Of a stretch of DNA of 64,000 bases, positions 7,816 through 17,600 are shown in pieces. The notes beneath the pieces were generated by a model. That model was not told the DNA's origin and searched no databases. It was given only the letters and a program-made list of their open reading frames with translations. This DNA is from a virus. Positions within the stretch are counted from its first letter, which is position 1; every line of letters begins with the position of its first letter. The stretch lies in the IMG/VR virus record IMGVR_UViG_3300020160_002696, positions 1 through 64,000 of that record. The stretch is one strand, 5' to 3'. The translations under genes were made by a program, and so were the position numbers.

Positions 7816-10800
7816 ATGAATACATTTTCATCAACAAATATAATACAAAAAAACATAATTACCAAACCTTATCTTTTAACAACAGAAGAATTAACTCAAA
7901 TAGGTTCTGGTATTAATCTAGTAGGATATGATTTTTTAAAAACACTACCTGAACCAATAGATGAGACTATTGTAAACTTTAGATATGGTAATCCAAGTAG
8001 TCCAAGATTATTGAATTGGGTTGAACCATATAAAATAGCTGGTATTAACTATACTTTGTTTTATACAGAAGTAAATTCAGGTTTAAAAGTAAATGATAAA
8101 GTATTTATTATTAATGGTGCATATGATAGCAATTTACTAATTCAAGAAGATAAGTATAAAAAAGGTAGAGATGGATATAAAGTTCTCTTTGTAGATGAGT
8201 GTAGAATTGTATTGGATATAGAATTTAAGGGTTGGCTACCTGCAAATGATTATTCTGAACAACCAGAAGATTTTGATGATTTTATCAAAGTTTATTATAT
8301 TAAAGATCAAAATGACTTTATTCATGTCAATAGACAAGTAACTACAAGAGGTCAAATATTTGATTATAAATTTAATAAAAATCAAAATAATATTATATTT
8401 ACTGATATTGATTTTGAATCTATACCACAAGGTAGTTGGGGAGAAACATCAGGTTTGACAGGTTCACCAGGATTCTTTATTAAAGATGGAACATCAAATT
8501 GGATTAATATTAGTAATAATTCTATTACCGGTAATGATTTTATGAATGGCTTGTATTCTATTGCAGCAACTAATTCTAATAACAAAATACTTATATTAAA
8601 TGGTAGTTTTACTTATTCATATTCAAATGGTGTTATTGCTGAATTTAAGGAAGATTCTGTTTATTCTTGGAAATATGATTCAATATCAGGTACTTATAGT
8701 TGGTTAGTTAATGTTAAACATGAAAATAATAATCCACCAATAATTACAAAGTCTAACTTTAGAAGAGGTAAATTTGATGGTAAGTGGAATGGAGGACTTT
8801 ATGGAACTAGTGATGAAAGAATAATATGGAATAGCAAAACTGCAACTTGGAACTCAGGAACTTTATTAAATACAACATGGCAAACAGGTATAATGAATTC
8901 TTTCTATAGTCAACCAAGTAGTTATTTTGCAGAATTTGAATACTCTTTTGCAACTTCTTCAGGTTTCCCTTTTCAAAAAGTTAATAATCCAGATAATAAT
9001 GGTTATGGTTATAACTTTGTTATTAATTCAGACATTCAAAATGCAGTTATAAATAATGGTAATGTTACTAACTCAAAATTAGGAGCAAGTGCAAGTTCTT
9101 ATAATATTGTTGAAGAATATTTAAAAGAAAGTAATATTGTTGATAATTTTATTACAGATGGAATTACAGTAAATAAAGCACTCTTTGATAATTGTAAATT
9201 TATAAATGCAAATATTGAAAATACTGAGATTAGAAATTGTAGGGCAGAAAATTCAAGATTTAATAAAGTTAAATCTGTTAACTCACATTATAAATCTTCA
9301 TTATTTTTAAATTCAAATTATATTAGTGATAACATAATTAAAGTACTTGATTATGATGAGTTTACATATACTACTACTAATGACTCAAATGCAACTCACA
9401 AAGTTTATAAGTTTTATATTAATAAAAGAAGTTATGAGAAGTTCAAATTGAAAGATAGCTTTTATATAAAAGGAATTAAAGTAAATAATAATTCTGGTGA
9501 ACTATTAAACTTCTTTGATACTAAATTTAAAATAGGTCCTTATAAAGAGTATATAGATTATGATTTAGGGGTTGGATTTATAAAATTGGCAGTTGAATAT
9601 AATGCATTTATTTCTACACCTAAAGAAAATGAGTATAGATATTCAGTTGATAATACTGGAAATAAATTAGAAGATATTAAGGGTAAAGATTATTATTCAG
9701 TTGATATATTTGTAAAACAAAAATTTGAAGAAACAGGATTTGGTTCTGGGAATATAGATTATATAACATCAAACTCAGGTATATTCAATGATACATTTTT
9801 AGGAACTGGTATATTAGATTTCTCAGAAGCTTATATTGTAAACTCAGATTTTGAAAGTGGTATATTTGAGAACTCAAATTGGAATAGTGGAAATCATATA
9901 AATTATAGTAATGATAATAATATCACTAAAGATATATTAAATGGTGGTGGTTTTTATAGTTTAAGTTTAACTGGTACTAATAGTATTTCATTTTCTAACA
10001 CAATATCAATTGAAGGTATTGCAAGTGAAGTAGATTATGATTATTTGGGAACTGGTAGTGTTGTATTTTTAAATGCAGTTGATTATGATACAAGAGGAAA
10101 AGTTACAAGTTTTGTAATTGATAATCCAGGTTCTCTTTACACTAATGGTACATTTAGTACAAGTGGAGGTTCAGGAACAGGATTAACAATAAATGTTACT
10201 GCATCTACTATTGGAGCTGCTTTTGAGGTAGAACTTATACCTGATGGTGATGTTAATAATTATTATTATGCAAGTAGTGCAGGTGGTGGTTATACTACAA
10301 GACAAACTACTGGTGGATCCGGAACAGGATTAGTAGTGGAAATAATAGTAAGTAATAATAGTCCTCATTTTATTACAGATGTTACAATTTTAAATCGTGG
10401 TTCTGGTTATAATATAAATGATGAATTAAATATCTCTTTAGTTTCTATTAGTGGTGTTGATAATGAAGGTCCTATAAAAAAATTAAAAATTACAAGTATA
10501 TTAGATGGTGGTGTCTTAGTTAGCTCTACACAATCATTTCAAGGATTAGGTTATCAGATAAATGATATTATTACAATAAATGGTGGTAACTCTAATGCCC
10601 AAATAAGAGTAACTGGTGTTACTGGTTCACTAACAAGATTACCTGATGCATATAAAATTACAAATCACCAAATTACAGGAACAAATCAAATAATTGATTT
10701 AGAATCAATATATACATTTCCTAATTTATTGGAAAATGGATTGTTCCTAACTATGGGAGCTCAGAATAAATATGGTTATTTACATAGAACTAAGTTTAAT

Positions 10801-13206
10801 AAATCTAGACTTATAACAGGTATATTTAAAAGAGCATATATAGTAAACTCACTATTAAAAGATGAGAATTTTGATGTTAGTGATAAAGATTTTAACAATA
10901 TTAAAAAAATAAAAAATTTAATTTTTGTAGATACTATATTTTCTAATAATTCAAATATTCTATCTAAGGCAACTTATATGAATTCATTTTTTGTAGGTGG
11001 TAATGATATATGGGATAATGGTATATTTTATGATTCTATTTGGAATGGAGGAAATTTTAAAAATGGATTAGTAAAAGAATCAATTTGGGTAGATGGTATA
11101 TTTAGTGATGGTCTATTTTATAACTCAAGAAGTTTTAATAATATAGGAGGAACTAATTATAATCAAGATATAAAAACAAGATATTATAAAAGTGGTACTG
11201 AATCTAATGCAAGATTTTCATGGCAAAATGGTACATTTTTAAATGGTGAATTTTATAAAAGTGATTGGGAAAATGGAGTATTTAATGGTGGTAAGTTTTA
11301 CTATTCTAAATTTTATAATGGTGTATTTAATAATGGTGTTATAGGTGATAAATCAATTCCTATAGATGATACTTGGTTCTATAATGGAACTATAAATTAT
11401 GCAGTTGTAGAAAATTCTAAAATTGTTTCTCAGAAGTATAATGGTATTTCAAATTCAGTTATTACTTGGAACAATGGTATATTTAATTCTGGAGTTTTTG
11501 GTACAAATGATATACAAGGTGTAGTTAATACTGCTACTTGGAGTTATGGTATATTTAATGGTGGTGAGTTTAGAAATAAAGCAAAATGGAAAGATGGTAT
11601 ATTTAATGGTGGTAAATTCTTATCTAACTATGGATTAAATTTACCAGATAATTCAACAAATAAAGAAGATTACTCTTGGGAATATGGTATATTTAATGGT
11701 GGTGAGTTTGGTAATGCAAGCACTACAATTAATTCAAATTGGTTTGATGGTGAATTTAATGGAGGTCAATTTAAAGGAAGAGTTTGGAATAATGGTATAT
11801 TCTCATTTGGAGAATTTTTAGGAAGTGGTGGTATTGCAATTGGTGGAACACCATCATTTGTATCACAATCCAATCCTGGTATATTTGTAAACTCATATAA
11901 TTTTCCACCAACTGGTTCAACTACAAGAAGATATTATGGTTTATGGAGAAATGGTTATGTAACTGATATTAAAGATAAGTATATTACAGATAGAAAATTA
12001 TATACTGATATTAAAAGGTCAAGTGATACTACTAAAGTTGTCAATAAAGCTATCTTAAAAAATATGCTTTGGGAAAAAGGTATATTTTCACATCCAAGTG
12101 GTGAGATGATTAACTCAGTTTGGTTGGATGGAACATTTGAAAGTGGTAGATTTTTATCAAGTTCATTTAATCCTTATGTAACAAGAAATGGTGTTAATAG
12201 ATTTAATTTTAGTGATACTTGCTCTTGGAAGAATGGTATATTTGATGGTGGTGAGTTTAATATATCTACTTGGGAAAATGGAACATTTGTTTCAGGAACT
12301 GCAGTAGGTATGAAATGGAAAAATGGTATTGTTAATTATATGAATGCCTATAATGTATTCTGGGAAGATGGTTTATGGAGAAATGGTAACTGGAATGGTT
12401 CTTATTTTAACTTAACTAAAACAGGTTCAGTTATTGATGATTATGCATTACAAGTTCTAAACAATGGCATGACACTTGGTGTTACATCATCATCTTTACA
12501 TGTTTGGAATATATTTCATAATGAATCATTAAGTGATTATACACAATCTAATACAACAGGATTTGTATTTTCATCCAATACTAATGATGATAGTCCACCT
12601 GCTTGGAGTTCAAGTAGTACTTTTAGTGAAGTTGGATTAACACCTACAACCTCTTCAATTACTATAGTATGGGATCCAATATTTTGGATTGTTAATGATA
12701 ATAGTGATAGATTAGGTACAGATATATCTATAAAAGTTTTATTAACAAGTAATATAAATGATTTAATTAGTGGAGAATGGCAGTATAGTATAGATAATAT
12801 AAACTGGGATAGTTTTGCAAGTGTAACTACAACAGATAATATATATTATAATATGGCATTAGGAGATAACTATTTTAGGATTGAAGATACTATTACAATA
12901 GGACTTAGTTTAAATATTATATATTCTAATGTATTAAAATATACAAGAGAATTAAGTACTTTATATAATAGTTTTAGTGTTATTGTAGGTGCAGCAAATT
13001 GTGTATTTGGTCAAATATCTTTTTCATCTGCATATCAAGAAATTCTTTATTCAAGTTCATCTGTATTAGCAATTGGTACAATATTATATACAGATACTAA
13101 TCTTACAACTACAACAAATGTAGGAACAATAAAAACTGGTTCAATTATTTATGATTTGAGTTCTGGTGAAATTGTTGATATTTATTCTGTAGGTACTACT
13201 TGTTAG
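7816..13206 (+). CDS. Giant virion protein with Trp-Asn-Gly repeats (1796 aa)
   Basis: 1796 aa. Much of the protein consists of short repeats of the type W-x-x-G-x-F-x-x-G-x-F (for example WNNGIF, FNGGEF, WENGVF, WSYGIF), sparse near residues 315-355 and 675-690 and dense from about 1065 to 1535. These behave like MORN or pentapeptide beta-solenoids, in which each unit is one turn. Around 730-970 is a Gly/Ser-rich beta region. The N-terminal 300 residues and last 260 lack repeats and probably anchor it. Size and its row with the Hint protein, another giant and the tail-collar protein point to a baseplate or tail-fibre component. It has paralogues at 14686 and 42787. Preceded by a TATATATA tract 28 bases upstream of ATG. 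Confidence 0.8.
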   Translation: MNTFSSTNIIQKNIITKPYLLTTEELTQIGSGINLVGYDFLKTLPEPIDETIVNFRYGNPSSPRLLNWVEPYKIAGINYTLFYTEVNSGLKVNDKVFIINGAYDSNLLIQEDKYKKGRDGYKVLFVDECRIVLDIEFKGWLPANDYSEQPEDFDDFIKVYYIKDQNDFIHVNRQVTTRGQIFDYKFNKNQNNIIFTDIDFESIPQGSWGETSGLTGSPGFFIKDGTSNWINISNNSITGNDFMNGLYSIAATNSNNKILILNGSFTYSYSNGVIAEFKEDSVYSWKYDSISGTYSWLVNVKHENNNPPIITKSNFRRGKFDGKWNGGLYGTSDERIIWNSKTATWNSGTLLNTTWQTGIMNSFYSQPSSYFAEFEYSFATSSGFPFQKVNNPDNNGYGYNFVINSDIQNAVINNGNVTNSKLGASASSYNIVEEYLKESNIVDNFITDGITVNKALFDNCKFINANIENTEIRNCRAENSRFNKVKSVNSHYKSSLFLNSNYISDNIIKVLDYDEFTYTTTNDSNATHKVYKFYINKRSYEKFKLKDSFYIKGIKVNNNSGELLNFFDTKFKIGPYKEYIDYDLGVGFIKLAVEYNAFISTPKENEYRYSVDNTGNKLEDIKGKDYYSVDIFVKQKFEETGFGSGNIDYITSNSGIFNDTFLGTGILDFSEAYIVNSDFESGIFENSNWNSGNHINYSNDNNITKDILNGGGFYSLSLTGTNSISFSNTISIEGIASEVDYDYLGTGSVVFLNAVDYDTRGKVTSFVIDNPGSLYTNGTFSTSGGSGTGLTINVTASTIGAAFEVELIPDGDVNNYYYASSAGGGYTTRQTTGGSGTGLVVEIIVSNNSPHFITDVTILNRGSGYNINDELNISLVSISGVDNEGPIKKLKITSILDGGVLVSSTQSFQGLGYQINDIITINGGNSNAQIRVTGVTGSLTRLPDAYKITNHQITGTNQIIDLESIYTFPNLLENGLFLTMGAQNKYGYLHRTKFNKSRLITGIFKRAYIVNSLLKDENFDVSDKDFNNIKKIKNLIFVDTIFSNNSNILSKATYMNSFFVGGNDIWDNGIFYDSIWNGGNFKNGLVKESIWVDGIFSDGLFYNSRSFNNIGGTNYNQDIKTRYYKSGTESNARFSWQNGTFLNGEFYKSDWENGVFNGGKFYYSKFYNGVFNNGVIGDKSIPIDDTWFYNGTINYAVVENSKIVSQKYNGISNSVITWNNGIFNSGVFGTNDIQGVVNTATWSYGIFNGGEFRNKAKWKDGIFNGGKFLSNYGLNLPDNSTNKEDYSWEYGIFNGGEFGNASTTINSNWFDGEFNGGQFKGRVWNNGIFSFGEFLGSGGIAIGGTPSFVSQSNPGIFVNSYNFPPTGSTTRRYYGLWRNGYVTDIKDKYITDRKLYTDIKRSSDTTKVVNKAILKNMLWEKGIFSHPSGEMINSVWLDGTFESGRFLSSSFNPYVTRNGVNRFNFSDTCSWKNGIFDGGEFNISTWENGTFVSGTAVGMKWKNGIVNYMNAYNVFWEDGLWRNGNWNGSYFNLTKTGSVIDDYALQVLNNGMTLGVTSSSLHVWNIFHNESLSDYTQSNTTGFVFSSNTNDDSPPAWSSSSTFSEVGLTPTTSSITIVWDPIFWIVNDNSDRLGTDISIKVLLTSNINDLISGEWQYSIDNINWDSFASVTTTDNIYYNMALGDNYFRIEDTITIGLSLNIIYSNVLKYTRELSTLYNSFSVIVGAANCVFGQISFSSAYQEILYSSSSVLAIGTILYTDTNLTTTTNVGTIKTGSIIYDLSSGEIVDIYSVGTTC

Positions 13207-13230
13207 AATATAAAAATAAATAATTAGATA

Positions 13231-14646
13231 ATGTCAAATATAATAAACTTAACTTGGAATGGTGCAACTGATGACAATGGTATATCAGGTTATCAAATTC
13301 AATGGAGAACATCTACAACATCACCTTGGTCTCAACCAATTTTAGTTAATCATAATCCTAATTCTCCAGGAAACAATTTAATATCTGGTGGTGGTAGTTA
13401 TAGTCATACTATAACTCAAGTACGTGATCATACATTTAGAATAAGAATAATAGATAGTGTAGGTCAATTTAGTGGTTATAAAGAAATTTCAGTACCTGTT
13501 GATAGTTCCACTATATTAATTTCAAGTCAAGGTATAGCACTTGGAAACAATTTAGTATGTACTTCAAATGCATTAAATCCAATAAATCCTATATTACTTA
13601 AAGATAATGGTGTAATAACTAGTACAATAACAGATACTTTAACATTTGTAAAAAATGTTGATGATAGTACATTTGATGGACAAAACAGATTTTGGAGAAT
13701 ATTATTGAATACAATAAGTTATAAATGTAAAATAGAACCATCAGGTAAGATTGTATCACATGAACAATGTTCCTCTAATATTAGAACATTTAATATATCA
13801 AGTCAAGGTTATGATTCAAATATAACAAATGGTCAAATATGTGTAGCAGACTTAAATAATACAATATATTTCAATAATGAATTACAAATTGGTACTATAG
13901 TTTATAATACTTTGAATGATAATGGTACTTTATCAGGTCCATTTATTGGTATTAATAGATATTATTTAATTAGTGATAATGATTTTTACTATATTATTCA
14001 AATACAAAATAATGGTAGTGTATCATCTATTCAAGATTATACTGCAGTCTGTCAGTTAGATGATCCAAATAATGTTATTGTTACTTGTTGTTTTGTAAAA
14101 GGAACTAAAATAACAATGTTTGATTATACAACTAAAAATATTGAAGATGTTAAAATTGGTGATATTGTAATAACTTATAATGAAGAAACTAAATTACAAG
14201 AACCAGGTGAAGTAACAAATATAGCAAATCCTGTAAAAAGTAATATAGTTGAATATGAATTATCAAATGGTGTGTTAATAAAATCAACTACTTGTCATCC
14301 TTATTGGGTTGTTAATAAAGGTTGGTCATCATTTAATAAATCATTAACTAAAGAATTGTATGATTTTAATGTAGAACAAATAGAAGAGAGTGATGTTTTA
14401 CTTACTATAGATAATAAAGAGGTTGTTGTTGATAAAATAACTGAACTAATAACTAAAGAAGTTGCTACATATAATTTAGAAATATTGGGTAATCATACAT
14501 ATTATGCAAATGGTATTTTAGTTCATAATAAAACTGCTGTTCCTCCTGCACCAAACAGGTATGATGAATTTGGTAATCAAACATCTGCTTGGACTACATG
14601 GAATAACTTGTATGGTACTACAGCAACTTGTTATGCAGAACCATAA
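13231..14646 (+). CDS. Virion-module protein with FN3-like domain and self-processing Hint (intein-like) domain
   Basis: 471 aa. Residues 1-90 look like a fibronectin type III domain (NLTWNGATDDNGISGYQIQW). A Hint domain spans about Cys287 to Asn433: the start CCFVKGTKI with tandem C286-C287, IEDVKIGDIV, the block-B TTCHPYW (353-359, His356), and the end block YYANGILVHN at 424-433. In inteins and Hedgehog proteins the first Cys makes a thioester and the final His-Asn cleaves the C-side bond. Here residue 434 is Lys, not Cys/Ser/Thr, so ordinary protein splicing is unlikely; cleavage or ligation as in bacterial intein-like domains is more probable. A 38-aa tail follows. It lies between two giant repeat proteins, suggesting a tail or baseplate part. 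Confidence 0.82.
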   Translation: MSNIINLTWNGATDDNGISGYQIQWRTSTTSPWSQPILVNHNPNSPGNNLISGGGSYSHTITQVRDHTFRIRIIDSVGQFSGYKEISVPVDSSTILISSQGIALGNNLVCTSNALNPINPILLKDNGVITSTITDTLTFVKNVDDSTFDGQNRFWRILLNTISYKCKIEPSGKIVSHEQCSSNIRTFNISSQGYDSNITNGQICVADLNNTIYFNNELQIGTIVYNTLNDNGTLSGPFIGINRYYLISDNDFYYIIQIQNNGSVSSIQDYTAVCQLDDPNNVIVTCCFVKGTKITMFDYTTKNIEDVKIGDIVITYNEETKLQEPGEVTNIANPVKSNIVEYELSNGVLIKSTTCHPYWVVNKGWSSFNKSLTKELYDFNVEQIEESDVLLTIDNKEVVVDKITELITKEVATYNLEILGNHTYYANGILVHNKTAVPPAPNRYDEFGNQTSAWTTWNNLYGTTATCYAEP

Positions 14647-14673
14647 AAATAATCAAAGTGATAAACTTAAATT

Positions 14674-14681
14674 AATATATA
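14674..14681 (+). promoter_or_regulatory. AATATATA box 4 bases before ATG
   Basis: AATATATA then GTTT then the ATG at 14686. It gives the giant structural gene its own late-type start although the upstream gene ends only 39 bases before. Confidence 0.5.
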
Positions 14682-14685
14682 GTTT

Positions 14686-17600
14686 ATGCAAAACTCACAA
14701 TCAACATTCTATGATAGAAATTCTTCTCAAAGTTGGGAATTAGTATTAAATAGTGGTATAACTAGAAAACCAAGATATTTAGAAATTCCATTATATATAA
14801 ATAGTGAATTTATAAATGTTAATTTATATAATCAAAAGAAGAACTATCAATTTTTAACTACTATTAAAGGTGGATCTGCATCTACACTGGATATACAACT
14901 GAGTGATCCTTTTAAGGCAGGTTTTGTAAAACAATTATCAATTTTGGAAAATAGTGAAGTACAATTTTATACTTATGCAAATCCAATTTCATCTGAAAGT
15001 TCTGTTAATATAATTAAATATGGTGCACTAGATACATTTACATCAAGTTATATAACTGCATCATCAATTAGAGAGATAGACTTTTTAATAAATGGTTATA
15101 GAGAGTTTAGATACTTAAATCTTCCCTTAAATGATGAAAGTCAACCAAATGGATGGTGTTATGAAATTGATTCTATTTCAAATACTGGTTTATATAAATG
15201 GTACTTTTCATCAACATCAAGTGTTATACCTCCACTTTATTCAACTTTTGGTTCAGGATTAGAAGAAGTTTCACTTAATAATGATTATATAGCAACTTTA
15301 ATTGATTATGATTATTTCAATTTAGATTTTACTTTTAATTTCACTGGTGGTAATTCAAATGATAAAATGGAAGCATTTTTGGTAAATCAAAATGACTTAA
15401 AATTGGGTAGATCATCTTGGGGTAATCCAATTAACTTTAAAGTAAGTGGTTTATCTGGTGTGACTAGTTCACTTAATACAATTGCTACTTTTAGTCAAAT
15501 AAATTTAGCAGCTACAAATATTAATGGAACTAAAAGATATTTGGTTTTTAGACCAAATATGTCACCTTTGCCAAGAACTACAACATATGTTGCGAATATA
15601 TCAATTGTAAGTTTAGTTGGTGGATATAATCCATTAAACAATCTACAAGTAGTACCTGCAACATCTTCTACAACTAGCAATATAGATATTAATATAATAG
15701 ATTCAGTATATAATTTTCAATCTGTTTCAAATGGTGTAACATTTAGTTTGGCATCAAAAATAGGAAATGGTTATTTTAAAGCAGGTATTTGGGAAAATGG
15801 AGTTTGGAATAATGGTTGGAGAGATGACACAGTAGTGGCTGATTTTGATGATATTTACTCTGCATTTCTTTATGCATATGATGTATCTTGGAAAATAAAA
15901 ATTAGTGGTTCAAAGGCTTCATGTAATTCATTTAAAGTTGGTGATAAAGTAGCAATTGGTAATATTATAGCAATTGATATAAATGAAAATAGAAATCTAT
16001 TAAGAGATTATTATAATATAACTGAGATATATATAAATCCTGATAATTCTGGAACTAATTGGATTGAAGTTAGTTTAAATACTACATTTCCATATAGAAG
16101 AATTGAAAAAGATTCATCTAATCACAAAATTAAGATAACTAAAAACATTTGGTTATCAGGTGCATTTTTTAATGGTTATTTCTCAGGAGTTTGGAATAAT
16201 GGGTTATTTAAAGGTTATCCTAAAATTACAGAAATGTTTGATACTCATTGGATTGATGGTTTTTTTAATGGAGGACATTTTAACTCTACTTATCCTGATT
16301 ATTATTTTACTGATATAGAATCTACTGAAAATTGTCAAGTTAGTAATATTACTTTAGTATTTGGTACTGCAACACCTCCAAGAACTTCTGGACATAATTT
16401 ACTTCCAGGGGATTATATAATAATTGAAAAGGATATATCTTATATTCCTAATTCAAATAATACTACATCAACTGCTATATTATATAATCCAGAATATAAT
16501 GGTATTGCTAAAGTTTTAGGAGTTAATGGAAATAATGTTGTTGTTGATAAGAAACAAAATCAGATATTAGCATTTCCAGAAGCGGGTAAAGTTACTAGAT
16601 ATACTGCATCTAGTGTTATACAAAACTTTAAGTTTTATGATACTAATAGATCATTATTAAAATCAAATGAAAGTTCAATTTCATCAAGTATATTTAGTTT
16701 TAATTCTTGGATTGATACTAATTATGATACTACAAGATCAGTTACATTAGGTAGAGATTTTAGGTCATATGAACCACTAACAAGTAAATCTGTAAATAGA
16801 AATAATTTGTATGGTTATCCTACATATGATGTACTTTCAAGTGCATCACGTTTTAGAAATTCTTTTGACTTAAATTATGGATTGTACAAGTTAGGAACTA
16901 AATATAAGTTATTTACTGATTTTATTGGTGATGGTTCTACATTTAATGAACCATTTGATCCAAAACTAGATAATATATCTAATTTTTACAATGCTGGTTG
17001 GACTTTTTCAACTAAACCAAATCGTTCTACTGATTTAACATTTAATAGATCTGAGGCAATTATATCGGCAGATAGTGCTTCTATTATTTCTACCACAATA
17101 CAAGATTATATAGATGCAGGTGTTACAGGAAATGAATTGTATTTAACCGCAACTAACTCAGGTGCAATATTAAATAATGATAAAATTAATATAGCAAAAA
17201 CAAGATATAGTGTAGTAGAGTTTGATGTTGTTACTTATAGTATTGCAAATTCTAAATTTACACAAACTAATCAAAGGTTATATGATTTAGAAACTGAACT
17301 TAGTGGTCCACCTTTAAATCTTGCAACACAATCAAATATTTCAGTTGATAATTTAACACTTACTGCAAGTAATATTTTCACATTTGATGTTGGTTCACAA
17401 GGAACTTCAATGATTCCAGAAAATAACTTCTTTGATGGATTTGATGGTGAAGTTTGGTCTGTTGATAAACAATCAGATGGTAAGATTATAGTATCTGGTA
17501 ATTTTACTGAATATAATGGTTCACCAACACCAAAACCTAAAATTTGTAGAATAGATAATGGTGTATTAGATATGTCATTTAATCCTGATATTAATGATTT

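Noticed and set aside
14561-14743. 60-aa plus-strand frame between the Hint protein and the giant gene
   Set aside because: Overlaps the Hint-protein end and the next gene in another phase, no own start signal, protein-like features absent.
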